A stretch of 64,000 nt of DNA, from contig BTPG01000005.1 of the NCBI GenBank assembly GCA_036245525.1, positions 126,245,725 to 126,309,724 of the forward strand. The letters are read 5' to 3'. This document shows positions 59,501-61,749 of the stretch, one piece after another. A model generated the notes under the pieces. It was not told the DNA's origin. It searched no databases and was given only the letters and a program-made list of their open reading frames with translations. The translations under genes and the position numbers were made by a program. Each line of letters opens with the position of its first letter. The first letter of the stretch is position 1. The stretch is from Semisulcospira habei (taxonomy: Eukaryota > Mollusca > Gastropoda > Semisulcospiridae).

Positions 59501-61749
59501 TTCTCCCCACATAGGCACCCAGCCTAGCGACTCACTGCGATAAGCATACTTCAGACTTCAGTATCACAAAACACAATTTAGAACATTGTCTGATTAGGGT
59601 TATAGTGCCTATTTTAGGTTATACTGCAGAAAGACAGTACTTCACAGTAAAATAAGATATGTGCGAACTTTCTCAGTACAGATGTATTCAACTGTTCACA
59701 CGCACACAAATTCTCATATAGGATAAATATTACATATAAATGATACAAAACAAAATAGTTTGGCTAAATAAAGACACTTTTCAAATACAACATGGGTATG
59801 CCAATAAACAGAACTCTCAGAGTTGCACCGTTTCACTCTTTGGCTGTCACTGACAGCCAAAGAGTGAAACTCTGAGAGTGAGAGTTATACCAGTAGCGCT
59901 TTTTTGTTGTGATGATTCCTGTAATAACCATCGCATCAAAAGTGCTATTGACAGCCAAGGGCTTGCTTCATATTCTTACCTATACCAAAGAAAGACAGTG
60001 TTTACAAATTTTGTAACACAAAATGTATCTTTTAAACCTCTCTCTGCTTGTTATTTATATGTACTGCAGTCATGACAGTGTGAGGTGTGCTGTAAATTCA
60101 TACCTGGTGATATTGATGAAGAGAGGCATGATGTCACTGTAGTAACTATTCTCAATGCTCGTCTGCATCTTCTCCAGCTCGGTTACATTGCGCCTGTCTG
60201 GGTGCCTACCACCCTACAAAATGCAAAGCTCTGTCAGTAATGGCATACACAATTTACAAAATTTATCAATAACATATCATTACGAGAAAGGCAAAGCCAT
60301 TATGGATGACGTGTGTGACCAATCCAATATAATAAGTGTGAACATTTTTACCCTGAACTTTCAAACTGGTCACTGAAATGAGCAAGTGTTCAAGTGCCTC
60401 AACACAAGTAAAGGGTTGGCTTTTGGACCAGCAAAATCCGAGTTTTTTCAAAATGTATGCATTTTTTACAAATGTCTATCCTCCAAGACCCTTGGCATTG
60501 GCACTTGAGAGGGGTCGACTAAATTGGAATGCATAGGAAGGTGTTATCATCAGCTACCTTTACACCAAATTTGATTGAAAAGTTTGCAAAAATTTTGATA
60601 AAAATTATTAAAAACCATAATTCTATCAAAAACTATTTTTCACACACTTGCTGACCTCTTGTGACCTTTCCCTGGGGTCATCCACATTAGGTAGTATACA
60701 CAGAAAGGCCTTACCATCAGGTATCTCTATACCAAGTATGGGTTTGATGTTGAAAAGAGTATTTGAGAAAAAACAGTTTTTGTCAAAGTATGGCTATTTT
60801 TGACCTAATTCAGGACCCCCCTCCCCCCAACTCTTGACCTTTGCAATGGGACCATTAAATTAGTATGCATTGAAAAGTGTTATCATCAACTACCTTTATG
60901 CCTCTGAAACTTCAAATTCTTAGTTTCACCTACTCAGTCAGAAAACACCCCCAACACACACACACTCTGACATAAAATGATGTCGTCCCATCTTGCAGAC
61001 AATACAGCTTTAAAACCCTTCGGCCGTCGGTAGCAGTTTTTCCCACAATGATTCCTGCAGGAATCATTGCGACAAAACCACCGACAAACAAACCGTACTT
61101 TTGTTGGTTGCATGCATAAGCGGGTTAAACATTAACGGCCCATTTTGAGCAACAATTATTTCTAAATATCTGTCTGAAGTTTACTTACCCATTTGATGAA
61201 ATTCTCCAGCAGATTTAGTTTCCTTTTCTCACACCATGCACGCAACTCTGGCAGCACCTAAACAAGAGCATGTAAATATAAGACTTAAACAGGAAAATCA
61301 TGTAACTGTCGGCCAACGTGCTGCTTAACCTTTTTCATCCTGAAACACTATTACTTGAAATAAATTTGACTATGATAGTTCAAGGGTGGTGCCAGAATAG
61401 CTTGGCGCCTCAGACAACCTTGAACTAAAATGGTTCATCTATCTCCTAATCTGTAATGTAAACTTCACAGGACAAGAGGCAAATTTTAAAAAATTCAGCC
61501 TCAGGACATATTGGTTTAACTTCATCACTGTAAACAGCAAGCAACATTATGTAAAAAAAGAAACATTTTATGCTACACGTTCTTCTATCAAATTATTTTA
61601 AGTTTAAACGAGTGTACATCACTTACATCTTTTCTGAGCATGTCCCTTTCTGCGAAGAATTCATCAGAGTATGACGTGATAAACAGTTTGACATTGATGC
61701 GATCTCGGGGTGGTCGCAATGGCGAGTCCACAGCCACTGCACAAGCCAT
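16254..61749 (-). CDS. DUF4062-NACHT STAND NTPase gene, 13 coding exons (3' end outside window)
   Basis: Coding exons in order: 61627-61749, 61189-61257, 60104-60213, 59401-59534, 58396-58526, 34771-34863, 33927-34082, 33042-33184, 25536-25647, 20034-20141, 18317-18490, 17250-17437, 16254-16423. All junctions are GT-AG and the phases agree, giving about 570 codons. Residues 18-145 resemble the DUF4062-type module of NACHT proteins (KLFITSYSDEFFAERDML). Residues 260-450 are a NACHT domain with Walker A GSPGCGKSSLL and Walker B PLIIFIDALNQ. The winged-helix region follows in exons 12-13. Such proteins (NPHP3-, TTC41- or NWD1-like) are cytosolic ATPases with C-terminal TPR or WD40 repeats, which would lie left of the window. 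Which subfamily it is cannot be decided here. Exon 5 to exon 6 joins in phase across 23.5 kb, but a missed exon is possible. Confidence 0.85.
16715..16833. repeat. TTAA-ended palindrome family 1, copy 1 (compound)
   Basis: A broken half copy starting TAACCCTTTGCGTGTC is followed by a near-perfect foldback centred on ATTCCTGTAGGAAT and ending AAAGGGTTAA. Outer arms carry the CCGACAT/ATGTCGG pair. Confidence 0.75.
16982..17073. repeat. TTAA-ended palindrome family 1, copy 2
   Basis: A 92 bp foldback: TTAACCCTTTGCATGTCGG on one side and CCGACACACAAAGGGTTAA on the other, with centre GATTCCAGTAGGAATC. There is almost no unpaired loop, so the whole unit can form one hairpin. No ORF. It looks like a miniature foldback element with TTAA at both ends. 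Confidence 0.85.
17250..17437 (-). CDS. NACHT gene exon 12
   Basis: Acceptor TTGACAG, donor GTATGA, exit phase 2. It encodes SMVEEMLARYGKQLTDQQM, then LLKKESSDNPLWLSVACEEI and HLDDHSQIDEKISEL. The NPLWLSVACEE motif is the conserved sensor or helical-domain segment found C-terminal to the NACHT core. Confidence 0.85.
17450..18060. other. Intron 11 stretch without recognised feature
   Basis: Unique-looking intron sequence with a short (CAA)n run at about 17866-17888 and a decayed hairpin around 17690-17755 related to 16121-16187. I see no exon, RNA gene or named element. Confidence 0.5.
18068..18281. repeat. GGCGCCAAGCT palindrome family 2, copy 1
   Basis: A 214 bp foldback with outer ends AACCCTTTTAGCCCC and GGGGCTAAACGGGTTAA and a long core pairing AGGGTAGTGCCAGAGCAGCT with its complement around GGCGCCAGCAGGCGCC. 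Other copies are listed below. Noncoding miniature foldback element. Confidence 0.85.
18317..18490 (-). CDS. NACHT gene exon 11
   Basis: Entry phase 0, donor GTAAGT, 58 codons. It encodes FTEENAARVISWLPRKLAPQ then VRCVLTMIHETTVHHAL. The WLP segment and the Val-rich strand followed by T are the NACHT region after Walker B. Its acceptor (CATCTTGGTTTCAG) lies inside the target duplication of the SINE-like element at 18507-18898. Confidence 0.85.
18507..18898 (-). mobile_element. TGATTGATTG-tailed SINE-like element, copy 1
   Basis: A block of about 392 bp with a perfect 15 bp flanking duplication TGAAACCAAGATGAG (18492-18506 and 18899-18913). Read on the minus strand it starts CCCCCACCCGGGTCTGCCC and ends in CAATCAATCAATCAAT. 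A near-identical copy sits at 41392-41779. I see no pol III boxes, so it may be a truncated LINE 3' end or a SINE with another head. Confidence 0.85.
18971..19145. repeat. Palindrome family 2, partial copy
   Basis: Starts AACCCTTTTCATCCTGAG, keeps CTGAGGCGCCAAGCTATT and CCACCCTTGAACTAAAA, and ends CAGGACATAATGGGTAA. The left arm of the core is largely lost. It resembles 58741-58955 and 61326-61516, a subfamily with CATCCTGA and TCAGGA ends. Confidence 0.7.
19290..19660 (-). repeat. Decayed relic of the hAT-type MITE family
   Basis: GGGGGATCCGGGAGCATCCC followed by C-rich DNA and CCAGAAAATTTTTTAAATG resembles the left part of the MITE at 54754-55769 (GGGGTCTGGGGGCATGCCCC then GGAAAATTTTTGAAAAT). 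A minus-strand NKWRWKW peptide resembles the IWRWTW of that MITE. Ends are not clear. Confidence 0.5.
20034..20141 (-). CDS. NACHT gene exon 10 (Walker B)
   Basis: 36 codons, phase 0 at both ends, acceptor TTATTTCAG, donor GTAGCT. It encodes NSNMPKDLDSASMMCC and the Walker B strand RPLIIFIDALNQ. The Asp coordinates Mg-ATP. The 3' end of DIRS-b begins only about 18 bp upstream of this acceptor. Confidence 0.9.
20429..20525. repeat. Internal complementary region of DIRS-b
   Basis: GAGTAATGCCATCGGTAAGT followed by TTTTTCGAAAAAATACATTT is complementary to the left terminus, and TTTCCTCAAAATCCATACTG followed by ATGGCATTACTA is complementary to the right terminus. In DIRS replication this region is thought to template closure of a circular DNA. 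Confidence 0.8.
20630..21030 (-). pseudogene. DIRS-b tyrosine recombinase, C-terminal part
   Basis: The minus strand encodes FLPLSPGRGAISAQMISSWL, then RLHIWAHEVRVVSTSI and FDRDCAMRNIFAAVGWRPDS, matching the DIRS-c recombinase around its HxxR catalytic box. After WRPDS the frame shifts, so the FYLxDL Tyr segment is read in another frame. Upstream it is separated from its N-terminal part by a tandem repeat block. It is inactive. Confidence 0.75.
21060..21560. repeat. Tandem repeat of about 178 bp inside DIRS-b
   Basis: Two full units (from about 21066 and 21244) share AACCTTCCGCC, GCGCCGAGCGCAG or its variants, GGGGGGAGGGAGGGTCCAG and CGGCTGACGGAGAG. A different 3' segment follows (GAGGCTGCCTCCTCCGAGCG, to about 21500). 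The same segment plus one unit occurs at 23905-24185 in the gag region, so material was copied between distant parts of one element. Confidence 0.75.
21560..22420 (-). pseudogene. DIRS-b RNase H and recombinase N-terminus relics
   Basis: Around 22150-22320 the minus strand reads LTGWGAHLLPVF then HIIWLELKAIWMALF, matching the RNase H start of DIRS-c (INWLELQAVWQAL). Further left the frames are broken and only short matches to the DIRS-c polyprotein remain (for example near 21880-21920, the HWETPW segment). It abuts directly a fragment of the RT N-terminal region at 22430-22500, so the RT core of about 1 kb was deleted. Confidence 0.6.
22430..24500 (-). pseudogene. DIRS-b gag and RT N-terminal fragment
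   Basis: Near 24400-24500 the minus strand encodes the DIRS Cys-rich module (HMLCLPCLGCSSPRSCERC, then FWSQLWEFYRR). A 272-codon open frame (24473-23655) follows. Further left are LDFRRQWYVGHSWSFGCPLP and a segment ending WRSLLPDDPWVLTTIRRAF (about 22450), the start of the RT region. Several frameshifts separate the parts. The block also contains a copy of the 178 bp repeat at 23905-24185. Confidence 0.7.
23905..24185. repeat. Single copy of the DIRS-b repeat in the gag region
   Basis: AACCTTCCGCCTGGTGACAG, GGTAGGGAGGGAGGGTCCAG and GAGGCTGCCTCCTGTGTGCG match 21244-21500. It probably represents the ancestral location, because the gag Cys module lies just upstream in the correct order. Confidence 0.65.
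24900..24991. repeat. TTAA-ended palindrome family 1, copy 3
   Basis: A 92 bp foldback from TTAACCCTTTGGGTGTTGG to ACACTCAAAGGGTTAA with complementary GTTTTAGTCATGATGAT and ATCATCATGACTAAAAC arms. It lies 15 bp right of DIRS-b. Confidence 0.85.
25143..25350. repeat. Palindrome family 2, copy 2
   Basis: Starts TTAACCCATTTAGCCC, centre CTTGGCGCCTAAAGGCGCC followed by AAGCTAATC, ends TTAATGGGTGAA. The arm order is the same as at 18068-18281, with one terminal segment inverted. Confidence 0.85.
25536..25647 (-). CDS. NACHT gene exon 9
   Basis: Entry phase 2, exit phase 0, acceptor TTCACAG, donor GTAAGA. It encodes GGDKKWHIFYHFVGAIPG then STSLECMLKRLLREMEMA. FYHFVGAxPGST is a typical strand-turn segment between Walker A and B in DUF4062-NACHT proteins. 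Confidence 0.9.
26127..26216. repeat. Internal complementary region of DIRS-c
   Basis: GTCATGTCATCGGTAAGTAT and the following AATACCTTTTAGAG stretch are complementary to the left terminus (25879-25935). TTTCTTCAAAAACATTACCG then ATGACATGACATAG is complementary to the right terminus (32410-32452). The two complements abut at AAAATGCATTTG. Confidence 0.85.
26330..27480 (-). pseudogene. DIRS-c tyrosine recombinase
   Basis: From the N-terminus: VVPSMPGAPFTTRLEIVRQA, APITIRGYLSMIADTYRHLG, then LATAARVSELHTLS with the first catalytic Arg, HEVRAMAPSVVF with the HxxR box, and GWRAESIFARFYLRDLAG with the probable nucleophile Tyr. These segments lie in three different frames. One shift coincides with a 15 bp tandem duplication, AGTCCGCGAGCTG twice at about 27215-27243. 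The enzyme would integrate circular DIRS DNA without target duplication. This copy is inactive unless the shifts are errors. Confidence 0.8.
27458..28183 (-). CDS. DIRS-c RNase H and downstream pol segment
   Basis: The open frame carries HINWLELQAVWQALVVWEDQ (catalytic Glu), LVLSDNTTVVAYIQRQGG (Asp), and RHIPGRLNVLADSLSR (final Asp), a retroelement RNase H. It continues into CAHWETPMVDLFATRWNHQL and FVSPIPDPLAWAVDAL, a segment conserved after RNase H in DIRS and Ngaro pol. The frame differs from that of the RT by one base: a duplicated AGCACGAC near 28155-28172 apparently shifted it. In an intact element it would be one polyprotein. Confidence 0.8.
   Translation of the reverse strand: MSTRVVLVVVLLPQFLTTSGHWLPEFADKHINWLELQAVWQALVVWEDQLRHQQLLVLSDNTTVVAYIQRQGGTRSPDLCMLLYRLMRWCEDRNLFLLARHIPGRLNVLADSLSRRGQLLHTEWTLRQDIFRMICAHWETPMVDLFATRWNHQLPLFVSPIPDPLAWAVDALSIPWDGLIAYAYPPTVLIPKVLHKLRGCNAVLLLVAPFAWTRSWTTDLLSLATSPPLLLPAPRTMLKQP
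27951..29759 (-). CDS. DIRS-c reverse transcriptase
   Basis: A 602-codon frame. The N-terminal 190 residues are Pro/Ala-rich. RT motifs are SRLFIVPKPGGKWHPIIDL, FAISLDLSNAYLHVPMHP (motif A), FHALPLGLILSPWVFTRIM (motif B) and SNYLDDLLLRNQ (motif C, YLDD), then LGFLINTGKSDL and RFVHLGMEFATDL. The last about 75 codons read past the RNase H start in a shifted frame and are not biological. The motif style is that of DIRS/Ngaro RTs. It starts 1 bp after the gag stop region. Confidence 0.85.
   Translation of the reverse strand: MLVLVEAANRAAYHSSVNTMAAASNCDLLRRDAVLQSCRGMPSDLRTQLRCAPLGGPLLFGETWQSVKDSNSDRWPRKTVLQRFPTARKALGRTLRTSRPVAPAASGPPRRKPAVAQPSVALAKLAPPPPLGPVPPVALGAGGLPDFAPPPPPPTVPGSPVGGRLALFSKEWHLLFPDDPWVLDTVTEGLRISFRSPPPLRSTPVWTEIPSDHLKACALRGEVAALLGKDATEVVRCADTHAFYSRLFIVPKPGGKWHPIIDLSALNDFISAPSFSMETARALRAAVQPMDFAISLDLSNAYLHVPMHPAARRYLRFACDGVVYQFHALPLGLILSPWVFTRIMDAVMAKARRSSSSPTSNYLDDLLLRNQVEASLEADRDALMRLLSRLGFLINTGKSDLTPSRRFVHLGMEFATDLNTVRLPEPQIQKLTTLASQVAQQEAAPARDWLQLFGLINAAADLLPLGCLYARPLQLHLLLLWRPSGELTTLVAMSLLVRPHLLRWADPSWLASGVPLSSPPPHLSLCVDASRAGSRAASSVPYDVRPLAAGVCRQAHQLVGAASSLASPRRVGGSTQAPATARSLGQHDGCGLHPETGRDPLT
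29761..31443 (-). pseudogene. DIRS-c gag-like ORF1
   Basis: The N-terminus reads CMQCGGFQWPSDSHKVCLPC then CDVC and LRWSQLWSFYRRER, the same Cys-rich module as DIRS-a. A long Arg/Ser-rich region follows in an open frame of 282 codons to 30595. The C-terminal part (PPLKRKISAFVDAGKQVKRF, then FRDLRDAFSAHLLFG, DIAFRQDWYSGHSQAF) is in two other frames. At least three frameshifts separate it from an intact gag; DIRS-a preserves the same protein in one frame. Confidence 0.75.
32453..33041. other. Intron 8 remainder with repeats, no gene
   Basis: Between DIRS-c and exon 8 there is AT-rich sequence with GGCCACTATGGAAAGGTGGC-type short repeats (32480-32640) and a broken palindrome-family-1 copy at 32718-32792. 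No exon was identified. Confidence 0.5.
32718..32792. repeat. Palindrome family 1, copy with centre deleted
   Basis: AGCCCTTTGGGTATCGGTAG is paired with CTACCGACATCCAGAAGGTT, but the second half of the stem next to GATGATTCC is missing, so one arm is shortened by about 15 bp. Confidence 0.7.
33042..33184 (-). CDS. NACHT gene exon 8 (Walker A)
   Basis: Entry phase 0, exit phase 2, acceptor GTGTCTCAG, donor GTGAGA. It encodes IQDYIQQEDRDVPLLLLG and the P-loop GSPGCGKSSLLCRAAD, residues about 289-304 of the protein. The Lys-Ser pair binds ATP phosphates and Mg. Confidence 0.92.
33293..33383. repeat. TTAA-ended palindrome family 1, copy 4 (best preserved)
   Basis: A 91 bp foldback from TTAACCCTTTGGGTGTCAG to TGACACCCAAAGGGTTAA with centre GATTCCTGCAGGAATC. 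Only one or two stem mismatches, so it is probably the youngest copy. Confidence 0.9.
33927..34082 (-). CDS. NACHT gene exon 7
   Basis: 52 codons in phase 0, acceptor CACTTGCAG, donor GTAGGT. It encodes VGDFLQQRVRCEYCGEESS then AHRNFLSHRAHGVLGRGSIV. A Cys pair (CEYC) precedes the AHxxFxxxRxxxxLGR linker that leads into the NACHT P-loop in related proteins. Confidence 0.88.
34539..34747. repeat. Palindrome family 2, copy 3
   Basis: Outer ends TTAACCCATATAACCCC and GGGGCTAAATGGGTTAA; core GGGTAGTGCCATGTGAGCTT paired with its complement around GGCGCCTTAAGGCGCC. It lies 23 bp from the exon 6 donor. Confidence 0.87.
34771..34863 (-). CDS. NACHT gene exon 6
   Basis: 31 codons, phase 0 at both ends, acceptor CACTTGCAG, donor GTAAGT. 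It encodes AHRIIEYGCEYRGADHKRRP then LLKFQEALKQR. It follows the giant intron 5; phase agreement with exon 5 supports direct joining. Confidence 0.85.
35090..35880 (+). repeat. TGACCTTGACCTTT repeat family, copy 2 (longest)
   Basis: About five tandem related units carry TTGTGAGCTTTGACC, TTGTGACCCTTGACCTTT and CTGTGACCTTGACCTTTGAG, each followed by AAATT and AGAAAGGTCTTACCATCAGG or a variant, and ACCAAGTTTAGGTTTGGAG. It ends with TTTACCATGGACAACAGAC and GACCACTGGCCCA. No ORF. Confidence 0.8.
36276..36372. repeat. Internal complementary region of DIRS-d
   Basis: GAGTAATGCCATTGGTAAGT with the following TTTTTCGAAAAAATGC complements the left end; TTTTCTCAAAATCTTTACCG then ATGGCATTACTACTAGG complements the right end. 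Confidence 0.8.
36486..37700 (-). pseudogene. DIRS-d tyrosine recombinase
   Basis: The C-terminal frame (36824-36486) reads GRRDFSVQMIPSWLHRIF, RTMHTQAHEVGTVAAGIG, then GWRAESSFVRFYLRDLSG. The HxxR box found in DIRS-b and DIRS-c (HEVR) is HEVG here, so a catalytic Arg is replaced by Gly. N-terminal segments (TRLKMVRQALAARDALGAAV) are around 37600-37680. About 36840-36990 contains an imperfect direct duplication (GGAGCCAAGGGCAGGAACAG twice). Several frameshifts. Confidence 0.75.
37640..38704 (-). pseudogene. DIRS-d RNase H and C-terminal part of RT
   Basis: Fragments in several frames: ICTDASLTGWGTYLRLEFVT (about 38240-38300), EILVLSDNSTVVAYIQHAA (about 38070-38140) and, next to the insertion, RLGFLVNGGKSDLT (about 38660-38700), the RT segment after the YLDD box. 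The RT continues at 45682 beyond the DNA transposon. Confidence 0.65.
38705..39245 (+). repeat. Left terminal inverted repeat of the 7 kb transposon
   Basis: Pairs with 45135-45674. Conserved landmarks are AGTTCGCTT, TGCCAGAGAGATAAGGC, GTCAAATTCCACTCTCGCGC, CACCTACACACCGATACC and CGGTGGGGGACGGAAGCAGG. Similarity fades inside 39245. Divergence between the arms is visibly below 15 percent. Confidence 0.85.
40874..42364 (+). mobile_element. Retroposon insertion with CR1-like 3' tail inside the transposase
   Basis: The right end reads TTTCCCCATGAGGGATTAAT then AAAGTATT and (ATTGT)n, the tail style of CR1/L2-like LINEs and their SINEs. It interrupts the transposase between LGGD and HGG; CATGATC on the left and ATCTCCTCC on the right suggest a very short duplication. 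No long ORF is present. A TGATTGATTG-tailed element (41392-41779) is nested inside. Confidence 0.6.
41392..41779 (-). mobile_element. TGATTGATTG-tailed SINE-like element, copy 2
   Basis: Close match to 18507-18898 over its whole length, with flanking duplication TGTGTACTTTAG at 41380-41391 and 41780-41791. Both copies end at the same positions, so this is the full unit of about 390 bp rather than random truncations. Confidence 0.87.
44128..44420 (+). pseudogene. Fragment of a second transposase N-terminus (hAT/ZNF862-like)
   Basis: The frame starts MAEKKQRKLECFGFFNPASS, has a Ser/Thr-rich stretch and then RSFQSSWLRVFPWLKHDG with MTCTICMEA, the TTF-type zinc finger start seen in hAT-derived ZNF862-like proteins. 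The second half of the finger is missing and the frame degenerates after about 44420. It is on the opposite strand to the RAG-like transposase. It may be a captured exon or a separate hAT relic. Confidence 0.5.
44557..44581. repeat. (CA)n microsatellite
   Basis: About twelve CA units within the 7 kb transposon, between the hAT-like fragment and the right TIR. Confidence 0.9.
45135..45674 (-). repeat. Right terminal inverted repeat of the 7 kb transposon
   Basis: Complement of 38705-39245, with the same landmarks in reverse order. It carries CCGATTTTCGCTATGCGGTG on its minus strand where the left arm has CGGATTTTCACTACGCGGTG. Confidence 0.85.
45682..46640 (-). pseudogene. DIRS-d reverse transcriptase, N-terminal part
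   Basis: Frames contain AFYSRLFLVSKPGGKWRPVI then DLSALNKYIST, MSFDLADACLHVPVHPAS (motif A with LDLSNAYLHVP changed), and near the insertion DRDALLTLLR. DLADACLHV replaces the SNAYLHV of DIRS-c. Motif B is frameshifted. It continues at 38704 after the DNA transposon. Confidence 0.7.
46461..48760 (-). pseudogene. DIRS-d gag-like ORF1
   Basis: The N-terminal Cys module is encoded at about 48620-48750 (CTRCGDFQWPSDAHDVCLPC). R/S- and Glu-rich segments follow in broken frames; the C-terminal part reads PPSLPLKRKASAMVDAPQQ, then DISFCQHWYAGHSQTFSCPL and DSTASLVHNSLACADF. It is colinear with the DIRS-a gag but frameshifted repeatedly. Confidence 0.7.
49316..49450. repeat. Palindrome family 2, degraded fragment
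   Basis: ACAGTTCAAGAGAGGTGTCT, GAGGCACCAAGTTATTCTTG and CATTGAACTATCAG are recognisable parts of the family core. Lies immediately right of DIRS-d. Confidence 0.5.
49670..50365 (+). mobile_element. piggyBac-like deletion derivative (left copy)
   Basis: TTAA at 49666-49669 and 50366-50369 bounds a 696 bp unit with ends CCTTTAGCACGCTGG and, inward from the right, CCTTTAGCACTCTGC. Subterminal GGCGACATTTGTCGCC and GGCGACATATGTCGCC palindromes sit in the left end. At 49939 an ATG starts TDEELEAFIKEYF, then, after a one-base shift, SDSDDEDFLGFLPEDL, an acidic N-terminus like that of piggyBac transposases. The rest of the transposase is deleted. Confidence 0.8.
50387..51247 (-). repeat. 3' LTR of the gypsy-like element
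   Basis: 861 bp, starts TGTTACGTGG and ends ACAATCGTAACA. Near-identical to 53930-54753 plus 55770-55810. Confidence 0.9.
51867..52601 (-). CDS. Gypsy-like retropepsin protease region
   Basis: The frame includes VSGFVGDTPVRVLRDTGCSC, the retroviral-type aspartic protease with DTG, followed by TLILADGTVRIIPLAKV and VYDLIIGNID (the flap and ILG-like motif). A basic and acidic linker leads toward RT. Downstream, after a one-base shift, an LTQEFEHRF-like pre-RT linker occurs (51740-51860), and the pol gene then ends before any RT motif. It would process Gag when supplied in trans with pol. Confidence 0.78.
   Translation of the reverse strand: MTFESREKQVTPELIESFRKNGCIPIGDGTTFLPVSNIALPENEVPNMPVVSGFVGDTPVRVLRDTGCSCIIVREDLVAEDQKLQEWTTLILADGTVRIIPLAKVSVDTPYLTGEVKALCVKTPVYDLIIGNIDSVRNADDPDPEWRPEICSVTTRSQAKKSHQNIPLKVADNTEAAVVNKERLVELQRGQDKPKLAESVCLADDERLDDENLFDLNDLRHKEDVEDIQFGQNLTQTQREECAS
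52591..53846 (-). pseudogene. Gypsy-like gag with Glu/Arg-rich coil and CCHC knuckle
   Basis: Starts at the ATG complementary to 53844-53846 (SELETFLKIGKECGLEGAQL). A 110-residue Glu/Arg/Lys coil follows (53470-53780), then PKLPPFIENSDKMDAYLERF and ALLTGKALEFYTRLP of the capsid-like domain, and a nucleocapsid knuckle CFLCGKKGHKAIRC (about 52740-52780). An in-frame TGA sits at 53501-53503, another stop near 53120 and a frameshift follows, so it is broken. Comparable gags occur in invertebrate gypsy elements of this type. Confidence 0.78.
53930..55810 (-). repeat. 5' LTR of the gypsy-like element (interrupted by a MITE)
   Basis: TGTTACGTGG start, CGTAACA end. Split at the CATGTA of its right part by the hAT-type MITE 54754-55769. 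Without it, its length matches the other LTR. Confidence 0.9.
54754..55769 (-). mobile_element. hAT-type nonautonomous element in the LTR
   Basis: Perfect 14 bp TIRs CAGAGCATGGAATT at both ends and a 6 bp duplication CATGTA (54748-54753 and 55770-55775). The intact sister LTR shows the empty site. Left part is AT-rich; right part encodes, on the minus strand, SVVVVVWSKYGEEKILKRGD, then AKNIWRWTWLEKSV and GQVYCHEL, which resembles the N-terminal region before the zinc finger of ZNF862-like hAT transposases. The rest of the transposase is absent. Confidence 0.82.
56549..57277 (-). mobile_element. piggyBac-like deletion derivative (right copy, inverted)
   Basis: TTAA at 56545-56548 and 57278-57281. 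The 729 bp unit is the inverted counterpart of 49670-50365, sharing the TIR CCTTTAGCAC and the GGCGACAAATGTCGCC palindromes. Here the transposase N-terminus is in one frame (DEELEAFIQEYFMDS, then SDDEDFLGFLPEDLRPG), better preserved than the left copy. Confidence 0.82.
57599..57682. repeat. Poly-G tracts
   Basis: Runs of 10-12 G (57599-57622) and about 23 G (57660-57682) with a repeated TAGACCTT/GACGAAGAG-like spacer. They can form G-quadruplexes on the plus strand and are error-prone in assembly. Confidence 0.85.
58193..58323. repeat. Palindrome family 2, copy with one short flank
   Basis: Core CAAGGGTGGTGCCAGAATAG paired with its complement around GGCGCCTAGAGGCGCC; right end AATAAGGGTTAA. 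Confidence 0.8.
58396..58526 (-). CDS. NACHT gene exon 5
   Basis: Entry phase 1, exit phase 0, acceptor TCTTTGCAG, donor GTAAGT. It encodes LFMIRDDSFLEQVRDEDKSC, then SASEKICGPDNKISQKFP. LFMIRDxxF is a strand at the end of the DUF4062-like module in NACHT proteins. The 23.5 kb intron follows. Confidence 0.85.
58741..59070. repeat. Palindrome family 2, two adjacent decayed copies
   Basis: 58741-58955 has CATTAACCACTTTCATC, AGGGTGGTGGCAGAATAGCT, GGCACCAAGCTATTCTGGC and CTCAGGATGTAATGG. 58960-59070 has only GCACCAAGCAATTCAGGTAC and AACTATCACGGTAAATCC. Confidence 0.6.
59126..59219. repeat. TTAA-ended palindrome family 1, copy 5
   Basis: TTAACCCTTTGGCTGTTGG to CCAACAGCCAAAGGGCTCAA with centre GATTCCTGCAGGAATC. 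Right terminus mutated from TTAA to TCAA. Confidence 0.82.
59401..59534 (-). CDS. NACHT gene exon 4
   Basis: Entry phase 2, exit phase 1. Acceptor TATCGCAG, donor GTGAGT. It encodes SESLGWVPMWGEYADEVIED then LEAYGLLVEDLELLKSAYRD. The GWVP and LLVxDLELLxxAYRD motifs are typical of the second half of the DUF4062-like module. Confidence 0.88.
59830..59970. repeat. Palindrome family 1 compound copy
   Basis: A short perfect hairpin GTTTCACTCTTTGGCTGTC / GACAGCCAAAGAGTGAAAC (59830-59870) is followed by a decayed copy with AGTAGCGCTTTTTTGTTGTG, TGATTCCTGTAATAACCATC and TGACAGCCAAGGGC. Confidence 0.65.
60104..60213 (-). CDS. NACHT gene exon 3
   Basis: Entry phase 0, exit phase 2, acceptor TTTTGTAG, donor GTATGA. 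It encodes GGRHPDRRNVTELEKMQTSI then ENSYYSDIMPLFINIT. The conserved shape is a TELEKMQTSIENS helix then a PLFINIT strand. Confidence 0.86.
60400..60960 (+). repeat. TGACCTTGACCTTT repeat family, copy 3
   Basis: Starts AAGTAAAGGGTTGGCTTTTG as does copy 2 (35136), with units ending in AAAGGCCTTACCATCAGGTA, TCTTGTGACCTTTCCCTGGG and CTCTTGACCTTTGCAATGGG. More diverged than copy 2. Confidence 0.75.
61010..61100. repeat. Palindrome family 1, decayed copy
   Basis: TTTAAAACCCTTCGGCCGTC, centre GATTCCTGCAGGAATC, then GCGACAAAACCACCGACAAA. Right terminus lost. Confidence 0.65.
61189..61257 (-). CDS. NACHT gene exon 2
   Basis: 23 codons, phase 0 at both ends, donor GTAAGT. Acceptor is TTAG (CTTGTTTAG). 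It encodes VLPELRAWCEKRKLNLLE then NFIKW, the VxPELRxWCxxRxLxL helix-strand of DUF4062-like modules. Confidence 0.88.
61326..61516. repeat. Palindrome family 2, monomeric copy
   Basis: TTAACCTTTTTCATCCTGAA, GTGCCAGAATAGCTTGGCGC then directly CTCAGACAACCTTGAAC, so the second arm of the core hairpin is deleted. Right end CCTCAGGACATATTGG. Confidence 0.65.
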
